A stretch of DNA of 64,000 bases from Rhodococcus rhodnii NBRC 100604. GTDB lineage: Bacteria; Actinomycetota; Actinomycetes; Mycobacteriales; Mycobacteriaceae. The notes beneath the pieces were generated by a model. It had not been told where the DNA came from. It ran no database searches and saw only the letters and a list, made by a program, of their open reading frames with translations. The stretch lies in the NCBI RefSeq assembly GCF_001894925.1, contig NZ_BCXD01000006.1, positions 231,822 through 295,821 on the forward strand. The letters are read 5' to 3'. The position numbers and the translations under genes were made by a program. Shown piece by piece: positions 1 through 7,619 of this stretch (position 1 is its first letter; each line of letters begins with the position of its first letter).

Positions 1-2
1 TG

Positions 3-257
3 TATCGCGCCGTCGCGACCTTCGGCGTCGGGATCGTGGGGTGGGTGATCTACGTCGGGTGGTTCCGCGGGGCATGGCGCAGCACCGATGCGCCGGCCGT
101 ACCGGCGCGTGTGGCAGCGGCGCATCCGGAACCCGCGCCCGTCGCGGTGTGGGCTCACGCTGCGCACAGCGGTCCGTGCGCGGAGCGTGTCCGTCTCGGT
201 GGCGGCTCGAATCGTGGTGGCGCGCCGGGGTCGATCGTGATGGACCATTCGCTGTGA
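3..257 (+). CDS. possible C-terminal end of a membrane protein (partial)
   Basis: An open frame enters from the left edge and runs to a stop at 255-257. Its first residues are hydrophobic (FGVGIVGWVIYVGWF, a candidate membrane helix), followed by an Ala/Pro-rich tail. The last 100 bases are antisense to the DUF222 gene, so part of the tail may not be real coding. The gene's start lies outside the window and I do not recognise a family. It could be a chance open frame, which is common at this GC content. Confidence 0.3.
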   Translation, partial: YRAVATFGVGIVGWVIYVGWFRGAWRSTDAPAVPARVAAAHPEPAPVAVWAHAAHSGPCAERVRLGGGSNRGGAPGSIVMDHSL

Positions 258-1486
258 TGCAGGTGCCGGTGGTGGTGACCGCAGAGCAGCACCAGATTGT
301 CCAGATCGGTGGAACCGCCGTCTGCCCAATGTATTACGTGGTGCGCGTCGCACCAGGGTGACGGTGCACCGCAGCCGGGGAAGGCGCATCCCTTGTCTCG
401 GACGGTGAGCGCGCGGCGTTGTGCCGGGGTGACGAGGCGGTGTGTGCGCCCCATGGCCAGCGGGACTCCGCGATCGCCGACGAGCACCGGCGTCACCTGG
501 GCGTCGCACGCGAGTGCGCGTGAGGTGCGGGGCGAGAGGGTCGTTCCCCAGTGCGTCCAGGGGAGGTCGCGCGTCAGCGTGTCTGCGACCGTCTCCGCGA
601 CAGGACCCTCGGGTGAGCGAAGGTCGCGATCGTCGACGATCAGAGTGACGTGGGGGCGTTCGCCGCCCTCGAATCCCGCAGCGCCGGAGGCGAGGAACGA
701 GTTGCACACCTCGACCAGTGCGTCGGCGCGGCGTTTCGACGGCGTGCGGTCGTCGCGTGTGCCGCCGTCGGCGGGGCGCGGTGCGGAGAGCTTCGAGAGT
801 GCCGTCTTGACGATGTCGCCCGCGACGGCGTCGAGGTTGCCGTGGATCACGACTCGCCCGTGGAGAGTGGTGCCGACGGAGAGTTCGTTGATCTCGTCGC
901 GTTCCTTGGTCGTGGGCCCGGCCCCGGCCTCGCAGTCGAGGCGCTGTTCGAGCTTCTCCTTGGCGGTGCGGACCGTTCGAGTCGAGGTGGTCGGGCTGGG
1001 TGCGGCTGCGGCGAGCAGCGCGTCTCGGCATGCCGACCGCACGGCGTCGTACTCCTCCGGATCGGTGTTCTCGAGGGCCCGCAGGGCGGTGGGCGGCTTC
1101 TCGAAGAAGTGGCACAGGAGACGTGCGTGCTCGGGCGACAGTGCGGATTCGGCTACGGCAGCGGCGATCTCGGGCTCGTCGGCGAGGCTCCGGGCGAGGG
1201 TGACGGCAGCGCGTGCGGGACCGATCTCGAGGAGGGTCCGTTCGGTGAGCCAGGAGGCAGTGTCGCGGTGTCCGGCCTCACCGGCGAGGCCACGGCGGTC
1301 GAAGTCGCCGAGGAAGGCGATGCGCTTGGCTTCGAGGGCGGCGACGGCTGCGGACATCTCGAGGATCGCGTCGGCAAGTGCGGCGTCGCCGAGTCGTTCC
1401 GAATCCTCGGGCCACGACGCCACGTGCAGACCGGCGACGTGTGATGCCGCGATCCGCGATGCGTGTGATGTGTCCCCCGACCCCAT
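155..1486 (-). CDS. DUF222 / HNH endonuclease domain protein (13E12 repeat family)
   Basis: This 443-residue protein has the two-part build of the mycobacterial 13E12 family: a long helical DUF222 region (about 30-330, with TASWLTERTLL near 78-88) and a C-terminal HNH nuclease motif (CAFPGCGAPSPWCDAHHVIHW, then LDNLVLLCGHHHRHLHH) carrying the Cys and His residues expected for zinc and metal binding. It probably nicks or cleaves DNA; the biological role of the family is not settled. The ATG at 1486 follows a -10 element by six bases, so the transcript may be leaderless. A LexA-type box fills the promoter spacer, which suggests DNA-damage induction. It is divergent from the winged-helix gene at 1535. 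Confidence 0.9.
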   Translation of the reverse strand: MGSGDTSHASRIAASHVAGLHVASWPEDSERLGDAALADAILEMSAAVAALEAKRIAFLGDFDRRGLAGEAGHRDTASWLTERTLLEIGPARAAVTLARSLADEPEIAAAVAESALSPEHARLLCHFFEKPPTALRALENTDPEEYDAVRSACRDALLAAAAPSPTTSTRTVRTAKEKLEQRLDCEAGAGPTTKERDEINELSVGTTLHGRVVIHGNLDAVAGDIVKTALSKLSAPRPADGGTRDDRTPSKRRADALVEVCNSFLASGAAGFEGGERPHVTLIVDDRDLRSPEGPVAETVADTLTRDLPWTHWGTTLSPRTSRALACDAQVTPVLVGDRGVPLAMGRTHRLVTPAQRRALTVRDKGCAFPGCGAPSPWCDAHHVIHWADGGSTDLDNLVLLCGHHHRHLHHSEWSITIDPGAPPRFEPPPRRTRSAHGPLCAA

Positions 1487-1492
1487 GAAAGA

Positions 1493-1521
1493 ACCCTACC
1501 TAGAACACGTGTTCGATGCAA
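1493..1521 (-). promoter_or_regulatory. LexA-type SOS box inside the DUF222 gene promoter
   Basis: Read on the minus strand, TTGCAT (1521-1516) and TAGGGT (1498-1493) are separated by exactly 17 bases and form a good -35/-10 pair. The spacer is almost filled by TAGAACACGTGTTCGA (plus strand 1501-1516), which differs at one base from the mycobacterial/Gram-positive LexA palindrome TCGAAC-N4-GTTCGA. A repressor bound there would block the promoter. LexA control of 13E12-family genes is known in mycobacteria. The box is also 19 bp upstream of the divergent winged-helix gene and could control both. Confidence 0.75.
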
Positions 1522-1534
1522 GAGCTTTCTCGTT

Positions 1535-2736
1535 ATGGTGGATGGCGTGGCTCCTCCGGTGTCTCGCCGTGACGTGACGGCGTTTCGGCTCGCGTCCCAT
1601 GGTCTCACCGACCGGATCGGTGCGGGTGCGCTCGGGGACGCCGCATCGTCGTGCGGAATCCAGGACAGCCCACCGGGATCGGCACTACTCGCCCTGCATG
1701 CGCGTGTCGAGGACGTCACCGCCGCCGCCGTGGACGATGCTCTCGTCGTGCGTAAGTCGTTGCTGCGCACGTGGAGTATGCGGGGTGCGCCGTACGTCGT
1801 CCCCACCGCCGATGCGGCGGTGTTCACGACGGGCGTGTTGCCGCCGAACGAGAAGGCGCTGCGACGATTCCTCGCTGGCGTCGCGCCGGCGGTCGACGAA
1901 CTCGGCATGACGATCACCGAGGCGGCCGCGCTCACCCGCGAGCACGTCGGCGCCGTGCTCACTGGCCGTCGGCTCGCGATCGGCGAACTCGGTGCCGAGA
2001 TCGCGGAGCGGATCGCCGCGACGCTCCCGGCCGGGCAGCGTGCGACGTGGGAGCGTGAAGGTCCGTACGCCGCGGGGCAACCGCTCGGCGAGGGCGTCGT
2101 CCACTTCTGCCTCAGGATCCTGACCCTCGAGCAGGTCGTCTGTTTCGCCGAACGCGACGGCGGCACAGCACCGTTCGCCTTGACGGAGGAGTGGCTGGGT
2201 CACGCTCCGGCCGAGCTCGACCCGGCGGAGGCGCGCGCCGAACTGCTGCGGCGATATCTGCACTGCTGCGGCCCGTCGACGCGTGCGGGGTTCGCGGCAT
2301 GGATCGGCATACGTGCGGGCGACGTCGAACCGTGGTGGAGCGCCGTCGCCGACGAGATGACCGAGGTCGAGTACGACGGTGCTGCATGGATTCTCGCCGA
2401 CGACGCGGAGGAGCTGCGCTCGCCGCCCGCTCCGCGTGGCGTTCGGCTGCTGCCGCCCGCGACCCCTACACCCAGCTCCACGACAGGGCGACGATCGTGC
2501 CCGAGCGGCGTCGTCGCGACGTATGGAAGACGATCGGAGAGCCGGGGACCGTCCTCGCCGACGGTGAGATCGCGGGAATCTGGCGTCCCCGCAAGAAGGG
2601 GCGATCGCTCACCGTCACGGTGACGGTGTTCGGGACGCTGTCGAAGCGGCAGCGCGAGCTCGTGGAGCACGAGGCGGAGGCGGTCGGGGCGTTGCGCGGC
2701 GCGTCGGCCACGACCGTCGACATCGAGAAGGGCTGA
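1535..2736 (+). pseudogene. winged-helix DNA-binding (AlkZ-like, HTH_42) protein, frameshifted
   Basis: The first 308 or so codons read as a winged-helix/AlkZ-like protein (CGIQDSPPGSALLALHARV, then RTWSMRGAPYVVPT). At 2453-2463 the sequence reads CCG CCC GC GAC CCC TAC, where the family has P-P-G-D-P-Y, so one base (probably a G near 2459) is missing. Translation then leaves the family and runs to 2623 in a Ser/Arg-rich chance frame. The true C-terminus (DPYTQLHDRATIVPERRR, then GTVLADGEIAGIWRPRKKG) lies in another frame to the stop at 2734-2736. Characterised relatives unhook DNA crosslinks or act as DNA glycosylases. Here the protein is probably inactive, unless the missing base is a sequencing error. 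The LexA box at 1501-1516 lies just upstream. Confidence 0.85.
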
Positions 2737-2739
2737 GGC

Positions 2740-3264
2740 TCACGCCATGCTCCGGCGAGCGCGATGCCGGCGCACCGCGTCCCGGTTGGCGCAGCCGGGC
2801 GAGCAGTAGCGTTGTGCGCCGCCGCGAGAGGTGTCGGCGTAGACGCGAGTGCAGCCGTCCGCCGTGCAGCGGCCGAGCCGGTGCATGCCACGTCCGACGA
2901 GGTGCAGTGCCGTGCCGACGGAGAACAGTGCCGCGAGCACGTGGCCGAGCGGCTGGTGCTCGTCGCGATAGTGCAGATGCCAGCCGTCGCCGGCGTGATC
3001 GGTCATGCGGGGATACGCCGAGGCATCTGCGAGCATCGCGTTGACCGCGGTGGCCCGCTCCGCGTCGTCGGGCGCGTCCACGATCCCGAGCCAGCGCTCG
3101 ACGACCGCAGCGCTCGTGGCGAGGTCGTCGTCGACGACGGGGAAGTCGATGACGAGGCCGGCATCGAGGCAGCGCTGCACCAACTCGTCCAGCGATTCCG
3201 GCGGCTCGTTGGCGAGTTCGGTGGCGAGCTTCACGGCGTACTCGCTGTAAGGGTTGAGCTGCAC
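2740..3264 (-). CDS. CGNR zinc-finger / ABATE-domain regulator
   Basis: This 174-residue protein has an N-terminal ABATE-type helical region and a C-terminal CGNR zinc finger. Candidate zinc ligands are C133, C138, C154 and C158, in GRCTADGCTRVYADTSR and QRYCSPGCANRDAVRRHR. The CANRDA segment is the family variant of the CGNR signature. Members are thought to be stress-response transcription regulators; the target here is unknown. The start is GTG at 3264. The gene converges on the frameshifted winged-helix gene with a 3-bp gap and is divergent from the small gene at 3290. Confidence 0.9.
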   Translation of the reverse strand: MQLNPYSEYAVKLATELANEPPESLDELVQRCLDAGLVIDFPVVDDDLATSAAVVERWLGIVDAPDDAERATAVNAMLADASAYPRMTDHAGDGWHLHYRDEHQPLGHVLAALFSVGTALHLVGRGMHRLGRCTADGCTRVYADTSRGGAQRYCSPGCANRDAVRRHRARRSMA

Positions 3265-3289
3265 AATGCCATTACATCATCCTCGAGTC

Positions 3290-3472
3290 ATGAACAGCAT
3301 CCCCGCGACATCGACCACCCCGTGCACCCACCGCTGGCGGGAGGCGTCGCGTCACCGGACGAGCGAGGGCGTCGTCGTCTACTGGTCCTGCCCGTGCGGC
3401 GAGCAGGGCGTCACGCTGCGCCGGATGTCCGATGACGTCGTGACGCACGTCGGCCGACCTGCCTCGTGCTAG
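3290..3472 (+). CDS. small conserved hypothetical protein
   Basis: This 60-residue frame (MNSIPATSTT onward) contains HRWREASRHRTSEGVVVYW followed by the Cys pair CPCG. That layout resembles small uncharacterised actinobacterial proteins in which a Trp/Arg/His-rich strand precedes a Cys pair, perhaps a half zinc-ribbon. It starts 26 bp from the divergent CGNR regulator, so the two may share a control region. I choose the ATG at 3290 over an upstream ATG at 3254 because the latter overlaps the CGNR start. No function can be assigned. Confidence 0.55.
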   Translation: MNSIPATSTTPCTHRWREASRHRTSEGVVVYWSCPCGEQGVTLRRMSDDVVTHVGRPASC

Positions 3473-3545
3473 CGCCGTCGAGTCGTCTCTAGGACACGCG
3501 CTAGACGTCCGCAGAATCTCCGATGCGGGTTGTTACCGTCCCCGC

Positions 3546-4733
3546 ATGGACCCGGTGCGCAACCCGTACGCCCCCGGCGCGGGGCAGCGTCCCCCCGAAC
3601 TCGCGGGACGCGAGAAGCAGCTCGAATCGTTCGAGGTGGTGCTCGAACGGGTCGCGCGCGGACGCCCCGAACGCAGCGCGGTGCTCACGGGCCTGCGTGG
3701 CGTCGGCAAGACGGTGCTGCTCAACCAGATGCGATCCGCGGCGATCTCGCGCGGCTGGGGCACCGGCAAGATCGAGGCGCGGCCCGAACAGGAACTGCGA
3801 CGGCCGCTGTCGTCGGCGCTGCACATGGCGATCCGCGAGATCGCCCCCGCCCACCGCGATCCCGACCGGGTGGAGCAGTTCCTCGGTGTGCTCAAGGCGT
3901 TCGCGCTGCGGGCCACCGCGGACAAGGGGATGCGCGAGCGCTGGCAACCCGGCATCGACGCCCCCGCCGTCAAGGGCCGGGCCGATTCGGGCGACATCGA
4001 GATCGACCTCGTCGAACTGCTTCTCGACGCGTCGTCGCTCGCCCGCGACGTCGGCGTCGGCATTGCGATCTTCATCGACGAGATGCAGGATCTCGGCCCC
4101 GCCGACGTGTCGGCGATCTGCGGTGCGTGCCACGAACTGAGCCAGGACGCGGCCCCGCTCATCGTCGTCGGAGCCGGACTGCCGCATCTGCCCGCGGTGC
4201 TCTCGGCGTCGAAGAGCTACTCCGAGCGGCTCTTCCGCTATCACCGGATCGATCGGCTCGATCGCGAGTCCGCCGATCGAGCACTCATCGCTCCCGCGCT
4301 GCGCGAGGACGTGAAGTTCGCGCAGGACGCCCTCGACGCGCTCTACGACAAGGCCGACGGGTATCCGTACTTCGTGCAGGCCTACGGCAAGGCGACGTGG
4401 GACGTCGCGGCGGGAAGCCCCGTCACGGCGGAGGACGTTCGCGTCGGCGCGCCCGACGCCGAGGAGGAACTCGCGGTCGGTTTCTTCGGGTCACGTTACG
4501 AGCGCGCGACGCCCGCCGAACGCGAGTACATGCGCGCGATGGCCGATCTTTCCGGTGACGACGGGCCCGTCGCGACGTCGGCCATCGCGAAGGAACTCGG
4601 CCGCAAACCGGCGTCGCTGTCGCCCGCCCGCGACGGTCTGATCAAGAAGGGCCTGATCTACTCCGCCGAGCGCGGGTCGATCGGGTTCACCGTCCCGCAC
4701 TTCGGCAGGTACCTCCGCAGCCAGCACGATTGA
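3546..4733 (+). CDS. AAA family ATPase (ORC/Cdc6-like, AAA_16 type)
   Basis: This 395-residue P-loop ATPase has Walker A GLRGVGKT at 49-56 and Walker B IAIFIDE at 173-179, followed by MQDL. A lid region and a C-terminal winged-helix-like segment follow (about 320-390, GRKPASLSPARDGLIKKGLIY). This layout is typical of stand-alone archaeal-type/ORC-like ATPases found scattered in actinobacteria, for which no firm role is known. The start MDPVRNPYAPGAGQRPPEL is the usual N-terminus of such proteins, just ahead of the conserved AGREKQL strand. It is a single gene with no partner and is followed directly by the long hairpin at 4742-4789. Confidence 0.88.
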   Translation: MDPVRNPYAPGAGQRPPELAGREKQLESFEVVLERVARGRPERSAVLTGLRGVGKTVLLNQMRSAAISRGWGTGKIEARPEQELRRPLSSALHMAIREIAPAHRDPDRVEQFLGVLKAFALRATADKGMRERWQPGIDAPAVKGRADSGDIEIDLVELLLDASSLARDVGVGIAIFIDEMQDLGPADVSAICGACHELSQDAAPLIVVGAGLPHLPAVLSASKSYSERLFRYHRIDRLDRESADRALIAPALREDVKFAQDALDALYDKADGYPYFVQAYGKATWDVAAGSPVTAEDVRVGAPDAEEELAVGFFGSRYERATPAEREYMRAMADLSGDDGPVATSAIAKELGRKPASLSPARDGLIKKGLIYSAERGSIGFTVPHFGRYLRSQHD

Positions 4734-4741
4734 CGAATATC

Positions 4742-4789
4742 GCGAGTATCCGCATCTCTAGTGGATTTACTAGAGACGCGGATACTCGC
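4742..4789. other. long inverted repeat (hairpin) after the AAA ATPase
   Basis: Two 21-base arms (4742-4762 and 4769-4789) pair at 20 of 21 positions around the 6-base loop GGATTT. The only mismatch is A4754/C4777. The arms carry two CTAG tetramers. The repeat starts nine bases after the ATPase stop. It could act as a terminator, but no T-run follows on either side, so a repeat element or a protein-binding dyad is equally possible. Confidence 0.85.
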
Positions 4790-4892
4790 CGATCGTTCGC
4801 AATCGCCGCAGCGAAACCCCACGGCGGCCCGCACCCATCTGCGACGCTGAAAGCGGAACCGGAGCGATTCCGGCACTACGCGAGGAGGCGCC

Positions 4893-5150
4893 ATGCTGGG
4901 CTTGGGCATCATCGGGTGGATCATCATCGGCGGTCTCGCCGGGTGGATCGGCAGCAAGGTGATGGGCACCGACGAACAACAGGGGATCCTGCTGAACGTC
5001 GTCGTCGGCGTCATCGGCGGCCTGATCGGCGGCTTCCTGCTCGGGCTGATCGGAGTCGACGTCGAAGGCGCCGGCCTCATCTTCAGCTTCCTCACGTGCC
5101 TGCTCGGTGCCGTGATCCTGCTGTGGCTGGTCAAGCTCGTACGGCGCTAG
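4893..5150 (+). CDS. GlsB/YeaQ/YmgE family membrane protein
   Basis: This 85-residue, Gly-rich protein has three predicted membrane helices (about 4-22, 32-52 and 58-80) and the signature GWIIIGGLAGWIGSKVMG at 8-25, which is typical of the GlsB/YeaQ/YmgE (transglycosylase-associated) family. Members are small inner-membrane proteins linked to stress responses; the molecular activity is unknown. The ATG at 4893 has a GAGGAGG ribosome-binding site at 4882-4888 (ACGCGAGGAGGCGCC). It stands alone, about 100 bp after the hairpin. Confidence 0.9.
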   Translation: MLGLGIIGWIIIGGLAGWIGSKVMGTDEQQGILLNVVVGVIGGLIGGFLLGLIGVDVEGAGLIFSFLTCLLGAVILLWLVKLVRR

Positions 5151-5163
5151 TCCCGTACGTCGC

Positions 5164-5478
5164 TCAGTGCAGCACCTTGAGCCCGACGACGCACACGACG
5201 ATCCCGCCGATGAGCAGCACTTTCGCGAGTGATGCCGCTTCGGCGCCGGTGATCATCGCGTAGGCGACGGTGAGCGTCGCGCCGATGCCGACCCACACCG
5301 CGTAGGCGGTGCCGGTCGGCAGGTCGCGCATCGCGAACGCGAGCCCCGCCATGCTCGCGACGAGCGCGACCGCGAAGACCGCGGACGGTGCGAGACGGGT
5401 GAATCCTTCGGACCGGCCGAGTGCGGTCGCCCAGACCGCTTCGAGAACGCCGGACACCACGAGAACGAGCCATGCCAT
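5164..5478 (-). CDS. gdx: SMR-family guanidinium exporter (SugE/Gdx-like)
   Basis: This 104-residue protein has four membrane helices and the small multidrug resistance (SMR) fold. The essential carboxylate is E13 in VLEAVWATALG, equivalent to E14 of EmrE. SMR proteins act as dual-topology dimers exchanging a cation for protons. Sequence alone cannot always separate guanidinium exporters from drug exporters, but a guanidine-III riboswitch lies in its leader, which points to guanidinium export. The start ATG at 5478 has a strong AGGAGGG site at 5488-5494. Its stop lies 13 bp from the convergent GlsB gene. Confidence 0.92.
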   Translation of the reverse strand: MAWLVLVVSGVLEAVWATALGRSEGFTRLAPSAVFAVALVASMAGLAFAMRDLPTGTAYAVWVGIGATLTVAYAMITGAEAASLAKVLLIGGIVVCVVGLKVLH

Positions 5479-5502
5479 GGGACGAGCCCTCCTTCACCAA
5501 GG

Positions 5503-5543
5503 GCACCGTCTTGTCGCTGGCCGGGTACGGTGCGCTCGTCCGG
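5503..5543 (-). promoter_or_regulatory. guanidine-III riboswitch (ykkC-III motif)
   Basis: Read on the minus strand, the leader of the SMR gene contains CCGGACGAG, then GCACCGTACCCGG, then GACAAGACGGTGC. These are the conserved blocks of the guanidine-III (ykkC-III) aptamer. CCGG pairs with the second CCGG (P1), and GCACCGT pairs with ACGGTGC to form the pseudoknot. Compared with the Thermobifida sequence as I remember it (GCGCCGT/ACGGCGC), the change in one arm is matched in the other, which is covariation. The ribosome-binding site begins eight bases after the aptamer, which suggests control of translation: guanidine binding allows exporter synthesis. Confidence 0.9.
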
Positions 5544-5644
5544 GGGCCGTATGAGCTCCGCCGTCGAGTGTACCGATTCCGCGCAGCGCAGGCCAAGCTG
5601 CGGAATCAGACTCTGGCGGTGCAGGACTCGGTTACCGTGAGCGA

Positions 5645-7030
5645 ATGAACACGACACCCGTCCTCCTCGCGCAGGACGGCGCAGTCTCCGGCACTCCACG
5701 GCTGATCATCGCGGCGCTGATCGGCGTCGCCGTCATCGTCGCGCTCATCACGTGGCAGCGGTGGCATCCGTTCCTCGCCCTGTCGCTCGGCGCGATCGGA
5801 GTCGGGCTCGGCGCAGGTCTCGGCGCGAACGACGTACTCACGTCGTACGAAAAGGGATTCGGCGAGACGATGGGGAGCGTCGGCATCCTCATCGGTCTCG
5901 GCGCGATGTTCGGCAAACTGCTCGCGGACTCCGGCGGCGCCGACCAGGTCGTCGACACGCTGGTGTCGCGGTCGTCGCCGAGGGTGCTGCCGTGGACGAT
6001 GGGCCTGGTCGGCGCGGTCATCGGTCTTCCGATGTTCTTCGAGATCGGCATCGTCCTGCTGATGCCCGTCATCATTCTCGTGACGCGCCGCTCCGGTCTG
6101 CCGCTCATGAAGATCGCGATCCCGACGCTCGCGGGATTGTCCGCGATGCACGGTCTCGTGCCGCCGCATCCGGGCCCGCTCGTCGCGATCTCGGCACTGG
6201 ACGCGAACCTCGGGCTCACGCTCGCGCTCGGTGTCGTCGTCGCGATCCCGACGGTGATCATCGCGGGACCGCTGTTCTCGACGTTCGCCGCGAAGTGGGT
6301 CGACGTGCCCGCACCGGACCTCTTCGGCGCCACGGAGGGTGACGACGACACCGACCGCCGCCGACCGGCGTTCGTCGTCACCCTGATGACGATCCTGCTG
6401 CCCGTCATCCTCATGATGTTGCGTGCCTTCGAGGAGGTGATCTGGCCCGACTCGACGAGTGCCGCAGTGGCGTTCATCGGGTTCGTGGGCCAGCCGATCG
6501 TCGCGCTCGGCCTCGCCGTCATCGTCGGCATGCTCACGCTCGGCGTCGGCGGCGGAATGGACCGCTCGGACCTGCAGAAGACCTTCGGCAACGCCCTCCC
6601 GCCGATCGCCGGCATCCTGCTGATCGTCGGTGCCGGTGGCGGTTTCAAGCAGGTGCTCATCGACACGGGTATCGCGGACGTCATCGCCGACGCCGTCCGC
6701 GACAGCGCGCTTCCGGTGCTGTTCCTCGCCTGGCTGGTCGCGGCGCTCATCCGCGTCGCGACTGGTTCGGCGACGGTCGCGACCGTCACCGCCGCGGGCA
6801 TCCTCGCGCCCGTCGCGGCCGATCTCTCGACGAGTCACGTCTCGCTCATGGTGCTCGCAATCGGGTCGGGCTCGCTGTTCCTGTCCCACGTCAACGACGC
6901 CGGATTCTGGATGGTCAAGGAGTACCTGGGGCTCACCGTCGGACAGAACCTCAAGACGTGGACCGTGCTCGAGTGCCTGATCTCCGTCGCCGGACTCGCG
7001 GGGGTGCTCGCCCTGAGCCTCGTACTCTGA
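5645..7030 (+). CDS. gntP: gluconate:proton symporter, GntP family
   Basis: This 461-residue, highly hydrophobic protein has about 12-14 membrane helices and GntP-family features: WQRWHPFLALSLGAIGVGLG near 36-55, GLVPPHPGPLVAIS near 168-181, and a Gly-rich GVGGGMD motif about two-thirds along. It should import gluconate or a related sugar acid with protons. It lies 37 bp upstream of gluconokinase in the same direction, so the pair covers uptake and phosphorylation. The ATG at 5645 follows a TACCGT element by only six bases, and no clear Shine-Dalgarno site is seen, so a leaderless transcript is possible. No GntR-type operator was recognised. Confidence 0.93.
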   Translation: MNTTPVLLAQDGAVSGTPRLIIAALIGVAVIVALITWQRWHPFLALSLGAIGVGLGAGLGANDVLTSYEKGFGETMGSVGILIGLGAMFGKLLADSGGADQVVDTLVSRSSPRVLPWTMGLVGAVIGLPMFFEIGIVLLMPVIILVTRRSGLPLMKIAIPTLAGLSAMHGLVPPHPGPLVAISALDANLGLTLALGVVVAIPTVIIAGPLFSTFAAKWVDVPAPDLFGATEGDDDTDRRRPAFVVTLMTILLPVILMMLRAFEEVIWPDSTSAAVAFIGFVGQPIVALGLAVIVGMLTLGVGGGMDRSDLQKTFGNALPPIAGILLIVGAGGGFKQVLIDTGIADVIADAVRDSALPVLFLAWLVAALIRVATGSATVATVTAAGILAPVAADLSTSHVSLMVLAIGSGSLFLSHVNDAGFWMVKEYLGLTVGQNLKTWTVLECLISVAGLAGVLALSLVL

Positions 7031-7067
7031 CCGCCACCCGACGAGTCGACACCGAAACGAGGAGACC

Positions 7068-7619
7068 ATGTCCCAGAACGCCGAGCCGACCTGGACACCC
7101 CCGCAGCATCCCGTCGTCGTCCTCATGGGCGTGTCCGGGTCGGGGAAGTCCACGATCGCACTGCGTCTCGAGGAGGCGACCGGCTGGGACTTCCTCGAGG
7201 GCGACGACCTGCACCCGCAGGCGAACGTCGACAAGATGGCGTCGGGCACGCCGCTCACGGACGAGGACCGCTGGCCGTGGCTCGAGGCGATCGCGTCGTG
7301 GATCCGGGAGCACACCGCAGCCGGCCGGGCCGCCATCGTCACGTGCTCGGCACTCAAGCGCGCCTACCGCGACATCCTTCGCGTCGACGACAACGTCGTG
7401 TTCGTGTTCCTGCACGGCTCGGTGAACGAGATCGGCACGCGGGTCCGCCACCGCAAGCACCAGTACATGCCGCCGTCGCTGCTCGATTCGCAGTTCCAGA
7501 CGCTCGAATCACCCGCGCCGGACGAACACGTCGTGACCGTCGACGTCGATCGCACGCCGCGCGAGATCACCGCGACGATCCTCGAGACGCTGCATCAGGA
7601 TCCCGAGTCTCAGCCCTGA
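7068..7619 (+). CDS. gntK: gluconokinase
   Basis: This 183-residue kinase has Walker A GVSGSGKS at 21-28, the substrate segment FLEGDDLHPQANVDKMASGTPLTDEDRWPW (about 44-73) and the CSALKRAYRDILR signature. It phosphorylates D-gluconate to 6-phosphogluconate for the pentose phosphate pathway. Length and motifs match the GntK family. A GAGGAG ribosome-binding site precedes the ATG. It is the second gene of the gntP-gntK pair, and its last ten bases overlap the convergent lipase gene. Confidence 0.95.
   Translation: MSQNAEPTWTPPQHPVVVLMGVSGSGKSTIALRLEEATGWDFLEGDDLHPQANVDKMASGTPLTDEDRWPWLEAIASWIREHTAAGRAAIVTCSALKRAYRDILRVDDNVVFVFLHGSVNEIGTRVRHRKHQYMPPSLLDSQFQTLESPAPDEHVVTVDVDRTPREITATILETLHQDPESQP

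Noticed and set aside
5606..7357. 583-codon minus-strand frame opposite gntP-gntK
   Set aside because: It is highly charged with no recognisable domain, and is the shadow of gntP and gntK.
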